Origin: Microlunatus soli | GTDB lineage: Bacteria; Actinomycetota; Actinomycetes; Propionibacteriales; Propionibacteriaceae | Direction: 5' to 3' | DNA: 64,000 nt | Assembly (NCBI RefSeq): GCF_900105385.1 | Contig: NZ_LT629772.1 | Coordinates: 1,612,001 to 1,676,000, forward strand | In this document: piece by piece, positions 23,819 to 33,014 of the stretch | Layout of the letters: each line of letters opens with the position of its first letter | How positions within the stretch are numbered: the stretch's first letter is position 1 | Made by a program: the position numbers and the translations under genes | Notes under the pieces: generated by a model | Told to the model about the DNA's origin: nothing | The model's database searches: none | Seen by the model: only the letters and a program-made list of their open reading frames with translations

Positions 23819-25129
23819 ATGACCCAATCCCTCTCCCGGCGGCATCTACTCGCCCTCGGCGCCGGGGCGTCGGCGCCGTTCGTGCTGTCCGGCTGCCTGT
23901 CCGGCAATCCCACGGCAGCCAAGACCACGCAGACCGGCGACAAGTTCTCCGGCGAGGTCGAGTGGTGGACGATCAACCTGCAGAAGAACTATGCCGACTA
24001 CATCAACTCGATGATCGCCGGCTACACCAAGCAGCACCCGAAGGTGAAGATCAACTGGGTCGACGTACCGGGCCAGGACATCACCACCAAGCTGCTGGCC
24101 GCGATCGCGTCGGGCAAGGTGCCGGATGCGGTCAACTACACCTCGACCACGCTCGGCCTGTTCGCCTCCTCGATGACCGACCTCTCCCAGCTCTTCAGCG
24201 CCGATGAGCTCGGCCGCTACGCCGCTGGACTGGCCGATCCGTTGAAGGCGGCCGACGGCCGTCGCGTCGCCATCCCCTGGTACAACGGCGGCACATCGCT
24301 CGGCTTCTACAACACCGATCTGCTGAAGAAGGTCTCCTTCGACGAGGCCGATCCGCCGACCACCATCGACCAGGCGGTCACGCTGGCCGAGCGTTACCAC
24401 ACCGCCACCAAGAAGTCGGCGATGAACCTGATCCCCAGCGTCACCCTGTTGCAGTCCTACGGCATCGAGATGTTGTCGGCGGACAAGAGGACCGCGGCGT
24501 TCAACACGGCGGAGGCAGCGGCGATCCTGGAGAAGTTCAAACCGCTCTACGGCTCCGGCGCGATCGCCCCGGGCGCGATCAGCACCGACATCCGCAACCT
24601 GCCACAGACGCTGGACAACAAACGGGTCGCCTTCTCCCCGATGGAGATCTCGACCAACCTGCTGAACATCCAGAAGAACGCCCCGGACGTCTACCGGGCG
24701 ATCGCAGTCGCACCACCGGTCACCGGCACCGCCGACCGCTTCATCCTGCCCGGACAACAGGTGTTCGGGATCCCCAAGGCGTCGGGCAATCAGGCTGCAG
24801 CGGCGGAATGGCTGAAGTTCGTCACGTCGCCGGAGAACCAGCTCGCCTTCTGCAAGCTGGTGGCGATCTACCCGTCGACGTCGGCGACCCTGCAGGACCC
24901 GTTCTTCACCGAGATCAGCGGCACCGATCCCGCCTCGGAGGCGCGCAAGACCTTGGTGCAGACCTTCCCGCATGCCGTCGACGGCTCGCTCGGCTCCGGC
25001 AACGACGAGCAGCTGGGGCTGCTCTTCGCCGCCGAGGTCCAGGCCTACCTGCCCGGGAAGAAGACCGCCCAGCAGGCCCTCGCTGCAGCGGAGAAGTCCT
25101 GGAATACCGAGCTCTCCAAGGAGAAGTGA
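23819..25129 (+). CDS. Sugar ABC transporter substrate-binding lipoprotein
   Basis: 436 aa. The leader combines a twin-arginine-like SRRHLLALGAGAS with a lipobox ending LSGC (Cys26), as in Tat-exported lipoproteins. The mature protein is a family-1 extracellular sugar-binding protein: EVEWWTINLQKNYADYINSM, QHPKVKINWVDVPGQD, GTSLGFYNTDLLKK and VFGIPKASGNQAAAAEWLKF. It delivers the carbohydrate to the MalF/MalG-type permeases encoded divergently. AGGAG follows near its stop for the next gene. Confidence 0.95.
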   Translation: MTQSLSRRHLLALGAGASAPFVLSGCLSGNPTAAKTTQTGDKFSGEVEWWTINLQKNYADYINSMIAGYTKQHPKVKINWVDVPGQDITTKLLAAIASGKVPDAVNYTSTTLGLFASSMTDLSQLFSADELGRYAAGLADPLKAADGRRVAIPWYNGGTSLGFYNTDLLKKVSFDEADPPTTIDQAVTLAERYHTATKKSAMNLIPSVTLLQSYGIEMLSADKRTAAFNTAEAAAILEKFKPLYGSGAIAPGAISTDIRNLPQTLDNKRVAFSPMEISTNLLNIQKNAPDVYRAIAVAPPVTGTADRFILPGQQVFGIPKASGNQAAAAEWLKFVTSPENQLAFCKLVAIYPSTSATLQDPFFTEISGTDPASEARKTLVQTFPHAVDGSLGSGNDEQLGLLFAAEVQAYLPGKKTAQQALAAAEKSWNTELSKEK

Positions 25130-25135
25130 CCGTCT

Positions 25136-26230
25136 GTGCAGACCCACACCACGGCCCCCGACCGCGGGCGGCCCGACGATGACCCTCCGCTGAGGATCGG
25201 GATCGTCGGCGCCGGGATCATGGGCCAGGGCAATGCGTTGGCGATGTCGCAGCAACGCGGCGTCGAGATCACTGCTGTCACCTCGGCGACAGCAAACCAT
25301 GCCGACGCTCTGGCCGACGAGATCGCCGGCCGCGGCCGCCGGCGCCCGGTCGTCCATGCCGACCTTGATCAACTGCTGGCCGATCAGCAGGTCGACGCGG
25401 TGGTGCTCACCACTCCCGACGACCTGCATGGCCCGATGATGGTGGCCGCCGCGCGGGCCGACAAACACATCCTGGTGGAGAAGCCGTTCACTACATCGGT
25501 CGCAGAGGCCGATCGGGCCGTCGCCGCGATCCGTGAAGCGGGCGTGGTGGCGATGTGCCTGTTCAATCATCGGTGGGTTCCGGCCTACGCGCAGGCGAAG
25601 GAACTCAGTGCCGGACTGGGTGCGCCGGCCGTCGGCTATGCCCGGAAGAACGACACCCTGTACGTACCGACCGAGATGCTGTCCTGGGCACATCGCACGA
25701 CCTGTGCCTGGTTCCTGTCCAGCCACGACATCGACCTGATGAGCTGGTTGATCGACGATCAGGTGATCCGGGTCTTTGCGACGGCACGGACCGGCAAACT
25801 GCAGTCGCTCGGCATCGACACCCCCGATGCGATCCAGATCCAGGCCGAGTATTCCCGAGGCGCGGTGGCCACCTTCGAATCAGCTTGGATCTATCCGAAC
25901 ACCTTCCCCACCATGGTCGACTCCTACGTCACCCTGACCTGTGCCGACGGGGTGATCCAGCTCGATCGGCAGACCGAGAACGTCGTGGTCGCCGATCCGT
26001 CCGGGGTGCGGTACCCGCGCAATCTCCTACAGCGAGTCGTCCACGGTGTGCCGGCCGGCGCCTACGCCGACGCGATCGCCCACTTCCTGCGCTGCTGTCG
26101 GACCGGCGAGCAGCCGCTGATCAGTGTGGAAAGCAGCCGTTCGGTGACCGCGGTGTTGGAAGCGGCCCATCATTCGATCAGCACCCGGCAGCCGGTCGAC
26201 ATCCCCCATCCGACCGGTAGGGTGCGATGA
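25136..26230 (+). CDS. Gfo/Idh/MocA-family NAD(P)-dependent dehydrogenase
   Basis: 364 aa. The Rossmann cofactor site is IGIVGAGIMGQGNALAM and the catalytic-lysine motif is HILVEKPFTTS; the sugar-binding His is in SSHDIDLMSW. Family members oxidise or epimerise sugars, inositols and sugar-derived lactones. The GTG at 25136 is preceded by AGGAG at the end of the binding-protein gene. It is the second gene of the divergent operon and overlaps the lyase gene (ATGA), suggesting a redox step on the sugar released by that lyase. Confidence 0.92.
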   Translation: MQTHTTAPDRGRPDDDPPLRIGIVGAGIMGQGNALAMSQQRGVEITAVTSATANHADALADEIAGRGRRRPVVHADLDQLLADQQVDAVVLTTPDDLHGPMMVAAARADKHILVEKPFTTSVAEADRAVAAIREAGVVAMCLFNHRWVPAYAQAKELSAGLGAPAVGYARKNDTLYVPTEMLSWAHRTTCAWFLSSHDIDLMSWLIDDQVIRVFATARTGKLQSLGIDTPDAIQIQAEYSRGAVATFESAWIYPNTFPTMVDSYVTLTCADGVIQLDRQTENVVVADPSGVRYPRNLLQRVVHGVPAGAYADAIAHFLRCCRTGEQPLISVESSRSVTAVLEAAHHSISTRQPVDIPHPTGRVR

Positions 26231-28503
26231 CGGCGACGACAGCGATCGAGAAGCCGGCACACATCGACGACCGGATCCGCCATCTCGACACCGCCGACCT
26301 GATCGTGGCCTGCGGCGAGCCGGACGGCGTCAGCGACCTGGAGACGCTGCGCCGTTGGGTCGGCGGTCGGATGCAGCGTCCCGCGTGGCCGTTGCCGGAG
26401 TGGGCGTCGGCGGTCCGGGGCACCGCCGACGCCGACGCGATCGTGGCCTCGGCGGCACCGCTGCTCGGTTCCATCGATGTCACCGGCGCTGCCGAGGGGC
26501 GATCCCGACGTTACGGATTCCACTACCTGGGTTGGCTTCGTGCCGGTGTCTCGGCCTGGCTGCTGACCGCTGATCATCGCTATCTGGACGGCTTCGACCG
26601 GCACCTGGTGCGCTGGCAGGCCGAACGCGATGCGGTGTCCGGTGACTGGCCCGGACTGGACGTGATCTGGTATTCGCTCGGCACCTGGGCCCGCTGTCAC
26701 AATCTGCTGCCGGCCCTGGAGATCCTCACCCGCTCGCCGGTGTCGGATGAGGCCTGGCAGGCCCTGTTCGCGACCTTGATCGGCGGTGCGCGCTGGGCCC
26801 ATGACGAACACGACAGCTTCCGGCACGGCAACTGGCAGTTGGCTTCGGCCGCCGAACTGCTGCATATCGGCTCGGTACTGCCGGATCTGCCTGAGGCCGC
26901 GGCTTGGCGGGAGCGCGGGCGCCGACGGCTGGCCGAACACCTGATCCTGGACGTCTATCCCGACGGCGGACATTACGAGCGATCCCCCGGCTATCACACG
27001 ATGTGCCTGGACGCCGTCCAGACCGCGCTCATGATCGACCAGCGGTACGGCGGCGGATTGCTGGATGATGCCGAATTCAAGACGCGGATCCGGGCCATGC
27101 ATGACTGGTTGATCGACCTGGCCGACCCGACCGGCTGGCTGCCGCATCTGCAGGACAGCGGTCTGGTCTGGGCCGGCCGGCACCTGCTCCGCGGTGGCTA
27201 CCTGCTGGACGCCCTGGACCTGGTGAACCACGCGCGCGGATGGATGGATCCCGAACAGTTCGCGACCGAGGCGGCTCAACTGCCCGCACACGCCGACGCC
27301 GATCGCGGACAGCGGTGGCAACGAGCCGTCGGATCGCCCAGCACGCCACCGACCCGGCCGAGTAGCCGGCTGCTGCCGGAGTCCGGCTACGCGATCGCCC
27401 GCACGGGCGGATCGACCGACGACCTGCAGGTCGTGATCAACGTCGGTCCGCACATCGAGCACGAACTGGAGTCGCACTCCCATCAAGCGGTGCTCGACCT
27501 CGTACTGTCCGGCTGGGGCCGGCCGCTGCTCTGGGAGGCCGGCGGCCCGCCGAGCTACGACGTCGACGACTACCGGAGCTGGTTCCAATCCGGTCGGGGC
27601 CACAACACCGTGCTGGTCGACGACGGCGAATGTGGGACCGAACGGGATGCCCGATGTCACCGGTTCACCGACACCCCACCCCTCCCGGTCGGCTCCGATC
27701 CGACCGCCGGACGGGTGACCGTCTTCACCGGCAGCCATCGGGGCAACGGCCTGTACCAGCAGCGAACCATCCTGCTGATCCGTGACCGGCCCGGCTACCT
27801 GATCATCCTGGACAGCGCCGCCGACGACCATGATCATCGGTTCGAGCTGCGGCTGCAGGCGCTGACCGGCTGGCAGCAGATCGACGGTCCGCCGGAGGCC
27901 GAGATGCTGCTGTTCGAGGCAGTTGACGACACCGGTCCCGGGTTGCACGTCGCCGAGGTCGGCGACCCCGGCGGCTCGACGATCCAACAGCAGACCGGCA
28001 CCGCACGGCGACCACTGCCGGTTACACGTTCCAGCGAGTACGGCCCGCTGCACACCCTGGCCGTTGGCCGGGACAACGGCAGCTTCCGTACGGTGCTGTG
28101 GCCGCTCGCGACCTCGTCGAGCACCCGGCCGGTGATCACCACCGACGGTGATTCCCTGATCATCCGCACCGCCGACCGGGTCGATCGGATCGGCCCGTCC
28201 CAGTGGAGCCGGAACGACCAGAGCGTTTGGGAGGCCGCCGGCTGGGACACCGACCGGCTGAACGACGACGCCGGACCGCTGATCCGCACCGACGGCCCGG
28301 CGATGCTGTCGGCCATCGTCGCGAACGGGCTCCTGACGCTGGTGATCGACTGTGCCACCCGGAGCCGGGTCCGGCTCCGGGACAGCTGGCGGCGCGTCAC
28401 CCTGGACGACATCGTGGTCCCGGCGGCCAGCACCGCTGACGGGACCGAGCTGACGCTCCCCTACGCCGGACGTTGGACGATCACCGGAGTCCGCGATGTC
28501 TGA
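26227..28503 (+). CDS. Heparinase II/III-like polysaccharide lyase
   Basis: 758 aa. The N-terminal 370 residues form an (alpha/alpha) toroid, with HGNWQLASAAELLHIG and DGGHYERSPGYHTMCLDAVQ typical of heparinase II/III and alginate lyases (the Y-x-R-S-P-x-Y-H element carries catalytic Tyr/His). The C-terminal half is the beta-sandwich with HSHQAVLDLVLSGWGRPLLW and GRGHNTVLVDDGE. It has no signal peptide, so it works in the cytoplasm on imported oligosaccharides, presumably by beta-elimination at a uronate. The substrate (heparin, alginate, ulvan, or other) cannot be told from sequence. Confidence 0.88.
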   Translation: MTATTAIEKPAHIDDRIRHLDTADLIVACGEPDGVSDLETLRRWVGGRMQRPAWPLPEWASAVRGTADADAIVASAAPLLGSIDVTGAAEGRSRRYGFHYLGWLRAGVSAWLLTADHRYLDGFDRHLVRWQAERDAVSGDWPGLDVIWYSLGTWARCHNLLPALEILTRSPVSDEAWQALFATLIGGARWAHDEHDSFRHGNWQLASAAELLHIGSVLPDLPEAAAWRERGRRRLAEHLILDVYPDGGHYERSPGYHTMCLDAVQTALMIDQRYGGGLLDDAEFKTRIRAMHDWLIDLADPTGWLPHLQDSGLVWAGRHLLRGGYLLDALDLVNHARGWMDPEQFATEAAQLPAHADADRGQRWQRAVGSPSTPPTRPSSRLLPESGYAIARTGGSTDDLQVVINVGPHIEHELESHSHQAVLDLVLSGWGRPLLWEAGGPPSYDVDDYRSWFQSGRGHNTVLVDDGECGTERDARCHRFTDTPPLPVGSDPTAGRVTVFTGSHRGNGLYQQRTILLIRDRPGYLIILDSAADDHDHRFELRLQALTGWQQIDGPPEAEMLLFEAVDDTGPGLHVAEVGDPGGSTIQQQTGTARRPLPVTRSSEYGPLHTLAVGRDNGSFRTVLWPLATSSSTRPVITTDGDSLIIRTADRVDRIGPSQWSRNDQSVWEAAGWDTDRLNDDAGPLIRTDGPAMLSAIVANGLLTLVIDCATRSRVRLRDSWRRVTLDDIVVPAASTADGTELTLPYAGRWTITGVRDV

Positions 28504-29278
28504 ACCCCACGACAGCACCGACCCCCATGATCAGGCAGGGGCCGCCGGCGCCGGCTGGTTCGACGCCCACGTCCTGATCGGCGCCCACCCCGAGCAACCC
28601 GCCGGCCGGGACCGACTCGATGATCATCTGCAGCGCTACGGTCTGACCGGAGCGCTGGCCGGTTCGATGCTGAGCTGGCTGCACGACCCGCTGTCCGGCA
28701 ACGCCGCGGCAACCGCCGCAGCATCCCGGACTGCCGGGGTCCGGGCCTGCTGGACGGCGATCCCGCCGACACCGGGGGAACTGACCAGCCTGACGGCGCT
28801 GGTGCGACAGGCGGTGGCGGCTGGCGTCGCCGCGTTCCGGCTCTACCCGCATACCCATGGTTACGTTGTCGACGATCCCGCCTGGTCACAGTTCTTCGAC
28901 GACCTGTCCGGTCATCGGATGCCGCTGTGCCTCAACCGCACCGAGATCGACTGGCCGACCATCGACCGGATCGCCGGTGATCATCCGGAACTGCCGATGA
29001 TCATCTCGTTGGTCGGCTACCGCGAGCTGCGGACGGTCGCGACCATGCTCACGCGCCATGATCAACTCCATCTGGATCTGGTCAACTTCGCCACCCACCA
29101 GGGACTGGAGTGGCTGGTCGGCGCCTTCGGTGCCCGGCGGATCCTGTTCGGCACCGGCTTCGGCCTGCGCGATCCCGGCGAAAGTATGGCCCGCCTCGGC
29201 TGGTCCGGACTCAGTGAGACCGACGTGGTCACCGTCGGGTCGGCCAACGCCTATCGACTGTTCGGAGGTCGGCCGTGA
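28496..29278 (+). CDS. Amidohydrolase-2-like protein lacking canonical metal ligands
   Basis: 260 aa with the TIM-barrel outline of amidohydrolase family PF04909-type proteins. However, the N-terminal HxH is replaced: FDAHVLIGAH has only one of the two metal histidines. The conserved C-terminal GSDFP aspartate is replaced in ILFGTGFGLRDPG. So it may be inactive, use a different chemistry, or pair with the intact paralogue encoded immediately downstream. It overlaps the lyase gene by 8 bases and the next gene by GTGA. Confidence 0.75.
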   Translation: MSEPHDSTDPHDQAGAAGAGWFDAHVLIGAHPEQPAGRDRLDDHLQRYGLTGALAGSMLSWLHDPLSGNAAATAAASRTAGVRACWTAIPPTPGELTSLTALVRQAVAAGVAAFRLYPHTHGYVVDDPAWSQFFDDLSGHRMPLCLNRTEIDWPTIDRIAGDHPELPMIISLVGYRELRTVATMLTRHDQLHLDLVNFATHQGLEWLVGAFGARRILFGTGFGLRDPGESMARLGWSGLSETDVVTVGSANAYRLFGGRP

Positions 29279-30186
29279 ACGGTCCGCCGAATGATCATCG
29301 TCCCAAGATCACCGGCGCGCCGCTGTCGGTCGACGTGGTCGACGTCCATGCCCACCTCGGGCCGTACTCCCGGTTCTTCATCCCCGATCCCGACGCCGCG
29401 ACGATGATCGACGTGATGAATCGCACCGGCACCGACGTCGCCGTGATCGCCAGCAATCTCGGCATCCAGGCCGACGCCCATGCGGGCAACACCGAGACGC
29501 TGGCCGCCGTCGAGGCCCATCCCGACCGGATCGCCGCCTATGCGGTGATCAATCCGTGGCAACGACCGACCGTCGAGATCGACCGGGTGGTCGACGATCC
29601 TCGCTTCGTCGGGATCAAGATCCACCCCTCCCTGCATCGTTATCCGGTCACCGGCGCCCGCTATGCCGCAGTCTGGGAGTTCGCCGACGCCACCGGCTGC
29701 CCGGTGCTCAGCCACACCGATGCCGACTCCGCGGTCGATCATCCGGGCCTGTTCGCCTCGATCACCGCCCGCTATCCGTCCGCGCCGATCATCCTCGGCC
29801 ACGCCGGCATCTCCCCGGCCGGGGTCGATGCCTCGATCGCGGTCGTCGCCGACAGCGCACACAGCTACCTGGAGATTTGCGGTTCGCAGCTGACCGGTGC
29901 GCTAATCGGACACATGGTGCGACACGTCGGCTCCGAGCGCGTCCTGTTCGGCTCGGACTTCCCGTTCATCGATCAACGGATGTCGCTGGGTCGGGTGGTC
30001 CATTCCGGCCTGGACGCTGCGGCCCAGCGAGCGATCCTCGGTGCGAACAGCCGACGTCTGTTCCGCTGGCGCCCGCTGCCGATCCCCGCCGGCGCGCCAA
30101 CTCCCGACGGTGCGCCGGGTCGTCGTACGACACCGCCGCGAACCTCGACACAGCACCCGGCCGAAACCTCGGAGCGCACCCGATGA
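29275..30186 (+). CDS. Amidohydrolase-2 family metal-dependent hydrolase
   Basis: 303 aa. The metal ligands are intact: DVHAHLG (HxH), KIHPSLHRYP, PVLSHTDAD, ILGHAG and LFGSDFP. Proteins of this type are lactonases (for example 2-pyrone-4,6-dicarboxylate and sugar-acid lactones) or decarboxylases. Together with the preceding degenerate paralogue it could open a sugar lactone formed by the Gfo/Idh/MocA dehydrogenase. It starts with GTG overlapping the previous stop and ends in ATGA with the regulator gene. The C-terminal 40 residues are Pro/Thr-rich and probably unstructured. Confidence 0.88.
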   Translation: MNGPPNDHRPKITGAPLSVDVVDVHAHLGPYSRFFIPDPDAATMIDVMNRTGTDVAVIASNLGIQADAHAGNTETLAAVEAHPDRIAAYAVINPWQRPTVEIDRVVDDPRFVGIKIHPSLHRYPVTGARYAAVWEFADATGCPVLSHTDADSAVDHPGLFASITARYPSAPIILGHAGISPAGVDASIAVVADSAHSYLEICGSQLTGALIGHMVRHVGSERVLFGSDFPFIDQRMSLGRVVHSGLDAAAQRAILGANSRRLFRWRPLPIPAGAPTPDGAPGRRTTPPRTSTQHPAETSERTR

Positions 30187-31556
30187 GCGGGGCGGAGGCG
30201 GAGGCGGCCCGGAGCATCGCCGACCGGATGCCGGACCTGACGATCGGCCTGTTCGGACCGCGCCGGGTGGTCCGGTTGATGCTGGACAGCGCGCACCAAC
30301 TGTCCGAGCGTCCCGGCGCCCAACGGATCAAGTTTCTGAGCGGCATTCATGATCATCCGCAACAGGCCGAGGACCGCTACCGGCAACTGGCGCCGCGGAT
30401 CGACGCCGCGGTGTTCGCCGGCCCGTGGCTCTACGATCTTGCTCGCTCCGGTGGCTGGCTGACCGGTCCGGCAACCCACATCCCGTTGACCGGGGCGGCG
30501 CTCTACGCCGCCCTGCTGCGCGCTACGTTGACGATGCCCGAGGTCGATCTGACCCGGGTGACGATCGATTCGCTCTCCGCCCAGGACGTCGACGAGGCCT
30601 ACGACGAGATCGGCCTGGACAGCTCAGCGGTCCACTGTCAGGCGTATCTCGGGCCGGACTCGGTCGCCGGCTACGTCGACTTCCACCGCGCTGCCTACCA
30701 AGCCGAACGCTCGACGCTGGCGCTGACCACCATCCTCTCGGTCGATCGGGCGTTGCGGTCGCGGTCGGTGCCGGCCCTGCGGATCGTCCCGACCCACGCC
30801 TCGATCCGGGACGCGCTGCAGACCGCAACGCTGCTCGGGCAAGGCACCCGGCTCGGCGAGAACCAGATCGCCATGGTGGCGGTCCATCTGGTGCCGACCC
30901 GGTCGGTGGGCGGAGCCGGAGACTACTGGCAGCAGGAGTTGGCTCTGTCGGCCCATCAACAGCTCCTGGCCGCCGCTCGCGGCGCCGGCGCCACCGTGAC
31001 CCGGCACACCGACCGGCTGTTCCTGACCACGATGACCTACGGCGCCCTGACCCGGGCGACCGATCAACTGCAGGTGGCGCCGTTCGCCGCCGACCTCGGT
31101 CGCCGGCTCGGCGTGCCGGTCGCCGTCGGAGTCGGGCTGGGACACACCGCCCGGGCCGCCGAGGTCAACGCGCTGACCGCCGTCGAGGGATCGCTCGACA
31201 GCGGCGGCGAGGTGGCGATCTATCTGGGCGCGGCCGGCGAACGCTCCGAGTTGCCGGTCCGCTCGCCGCGGCCGACCGCACGCTCCGAGCCCGGCGAACG
31301 GGGCGGGACGTCGCAGACGCGTGCCGCCGAGATCGCCGGACAGCTGATCGCAGCGGTTCCGGCAACCGGCGACGACCGGCTGGTTGCCGACGTCGAGACC
31401 GTCGCCGAGGTCATGTCGGTCACCCAGCGGACCGGGCGTCGGATGCTGAAGGAGCTCGTCGACGCCGGACTGGCGTGGCCGCTGCCGCCGGTGCGTTCGG
31501 TCTCCGGTGGACGTCCCCGTCAACAGTTCCGCCTGCTCACCGAAAAGCTGGAGTGA
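30183..31556 (+). CDS. Unfamiliar multidomain transcriptional regulator (SBP-like N-domain, GGDEF-like fold, C-terminal HTH)
   Basis: 457 aa from the ATG inside the previous stop (ATGA). I do not recognise the family by name. Residues about 10-120 resemble a Rossmann-like sensor (LTIGLFGPRRVVRLML, ... FAGPWLYDLA). Residues about 245-345 have a degenerate nucleotidyl-cyclase/GGDEF-like pattern, ending VPVAVGVGLGHTARAAEVNAL. Residues 395-457 form a winged HTH (TVAEVMSVTQRTGRRMLKEL with a wing at SGGRPRQQFRL). It sits among catabolic genes in an overlapping operon and is the natural candidate for a substrate-sensing regulator of the locus. Confidence 0.65.
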   Translation: MSGAEAEAARSIADRMPDLTIGLFGPRRVVRLMLDSAHQLSERPGAQRIKFLSGIHDHPQQAEDRYRQLAPRIDAAVFAGPWLYDLARSGGWLTGPATHIPLTGAALYAALLRATLTMPEVDLTRVTIDSLSAQDVDEAYDEIGLDSSAVHCQAYLGPDSVAGYVDFHRAAYQAERSTLALTTILSVDRALRSRSVPALRIVPTHASIRDALQTATLLGQGTRLGENQIAMVAVHLVPTRSVGGAGDYWQQELALSAHQQLLAAARGAGATVTRHTDRLFLTTMTYGALTRATDQLQVAPFAADLGRRLGVPVAVGVGLGHTARAAEVNALTAVEGSLDSGGEVAIYLGAAGERSELPVRSPRPTARSEPGERGGTSQTRAAEIAGQLIAAVPATGDDRLVADVETVAEVMSVTQRTGRRMLKELVDAGLAWPLPPVRSVSGGRPRQQFRLLTEKLE

Positions 31557-31560
31557 TGAG

Positions 31561-32907
31561 ATGACATCCCCACCCTCCGCCCGACCGGCCCGGTCCGTCC
31601 GTGGCTCAGACAGTGTCGGGCATTCCCGTGCCGAGGCCGCCTACGACCGCGCCCGCCGGGTGATCGCCGGCGGCGTCTCCAGCGACGCCCGCCGGTCGAC
31701 CGGGACCCCGCTGTTCGTCGACCATGCGGCCGGCGCAGAGCTCTGGGATGTGGACGGCAACCGGCTGATCGACTATGTGCTCGGCCAGGGACCGAATCTG
31801 CTCGGCCATGCCGCGCCGATTGTCGCCGAGGCGGTCAGTCGTCAGGTCACCCGCGGGGTCGCCTACGCCGCCCAGCACGAGCTGGAGGCCGCGGTCGCCG
31901 AGCGGATCTGCCGGATGGTGCCGTGCGCGGAGTTGGTCCGCTTCAACAGTGTCGGCTCCGAGGCGGTGCACGGCGCGATCCGGCTCGCCCGCGGGCACAC
32001 CGGGAAGAGCAAGATCATCAAGTTCGAGGGTAACTACCACGGTTGGCTCGATCCGGTGCTTTACAGCGTCCACCCCGATCTGGCGCTGGCCGGTGACGCG
32101 GCACACCCGGCGGCGGTCGGCGGCACGCTCGGGTTGCCCAGCGCCGGGGCGGCGGACCTGATCATCCTTCCGTACAACGATCTTGCCGCTGTCGCGGACG
32201 CCTTCGCCGACTCCGATGACATCGCCGCGGTGATCATGGAACCGTTGCTCTGCAACACCGGCTGCATCGCACCACTCCCCGGCTACCTCGAAGGCATCCG
32301 CGAGATCACCAGCCGACACGGCGCGCTGTTGATCTTCGACGAGATCATCTCCGGCTTCCGGGTTGCACCCGGCGGCGCCCAGCAGCTGTACGGCGTGACG
32401 CCCGACCTGGCCACCTTCGGCAAGGCGATGGCAGGCGGCATGCAGGTCTCCGCGCTGGCCGGCAGCCGTCGGGTGATGGACACGATCAGCGACGGCACCG
32501 TTGCTCACGCCGGTACGTTCAACTCCCACCCGGTGGCGATGGCCGCCGCCGACGCGACCCTGGCGCAGCTGGAGGAGCAGGCCGACGTGCTCTACCCGGC
32601 GATCGACGAACGGGGCCGGACCCTGATGGACGGTCTGCGGGCCGCCGCCCGGCGACACGGCGTACCGATGCTGGTCGACGGCCCGGGCCCGGTCTTCCAG
32701 ACCTGCATCACCGACCAGCCGGCCGTCACCGACTACCGGACGTTCGCCCGCTGCGACCGCGCCGCGATGGCCCGGCTGCACGAACTGTTGCTGACCGACG
32801 GCATCAACATCGTCCCGCGCGGACTCTGGTTCCTGTCCACCGAACACACCACCGCCCAGATCGAAGAGACCCTCCAGATCGCCGACACCGCCCTCGCCGC
32901 CCTCTGA
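31561..32907 (+). CDS. Glutamate-1-semialdehyde-aminomutase-like class III aminotransferase
   Basis: 448 aa. The PLP lysine is in ATFGKAMAGGM; IFDEIISGFRVAPGGAQQLYG carries the cofactor-binding Asp; FNSVGSEAVHGAIRLAR is the class III signature. It resembles HemL but lies in a catabolic operon, with no other haem gene, so it is more likely a ketosugar/uronate aminotransferase or an amino-sugar mutase than HemL proper. The ATG follows the regulator stop by 4 bases with GGAG upstream. It is the last gene before a large hairpin at 32918. Confidence 0.85.
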   Translation: MTSPPSARPARSVRGSDSVGHSRAEAAYDRARRVIAGGVSSDARRSTGTPLFVDHAAGAELWDVDGNRLIDYVLGQGPNLLGHAAPIVAEAVSRQVTRGVAYAAQHELEAAVAERICRMVPCAELVRFNSVGSEAVHGAIRLARGHTGKSKIIKFEGNYHGWLDPVLYSVHPDLALAGDAAHPAAVGGTLGLPSAGAADLIILPYNDLAAVADAFADSDDIAAVIMEPLLCNTGCIAPLPGYLEGIREITSRHGALLIFDEIISGFRVAPGGAQQLYGVTPDLATFGKAMAGGMQVSALAGSRRVMDTISDGTVAHAGTFNSHPVAMAAADATLAQLEEQADVLYPAIDERGRTLMDGLRAAARRHGVPMLVDGPGPVFQTCITDQPAVTDYRTFARCDRAAMARLHELLLTDGINIVPRGLWFLSTEHTTAQIEETLQIADTALAAL

Positions 32908-32917
32908 CCCACCTCCC

Positions 32918-32984
32918 AACGCTGACCCGGCAGTTTCTCCCCGAAACGCCCGGCGTGTCGGGGAGAAACTGCCGGGTCGGCGTT
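32918..32984. terminator. 27-bp hairpin ending the catabolic operon
   Basis: 21-bp perfect arms (32924-32944 and 32958-32978, starting GACCCGGCAGTTTCTCC) extend to 27 bp with one mismatch (32918-32984); the loop is 13 bases. It begins 10 bases after the aminotransferase stop. No T-run follows, so termination may be by structure alone or the hairpin may protect the 3' end. Confidence 0.7.
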
Positions 32985-33014
32985 CTGACAGCGCCGGGTC
33001 AGTAGGCTCAGCGC

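Noticed and set aside
23846-25726. 626-codon minus-strand open frame opposite the sugar-binding protein gene
   Set aside because: Antisense shadow; the plus strand encodes a lipoprotein with a proper lipobox.
26170-28518. 782-codon minus-strand open frame opposite the heparinase-like gene
   Set aside because: It covers a gene with a convincing domain on the other strand and has no recognisable domain or ribosome site.
31561-32907. Naming the aminotransferase hemL
   Set aside because: The GSAM-like motifs are there, but the operon is catabolic and no haem gene is near; a different substrate is more likely.
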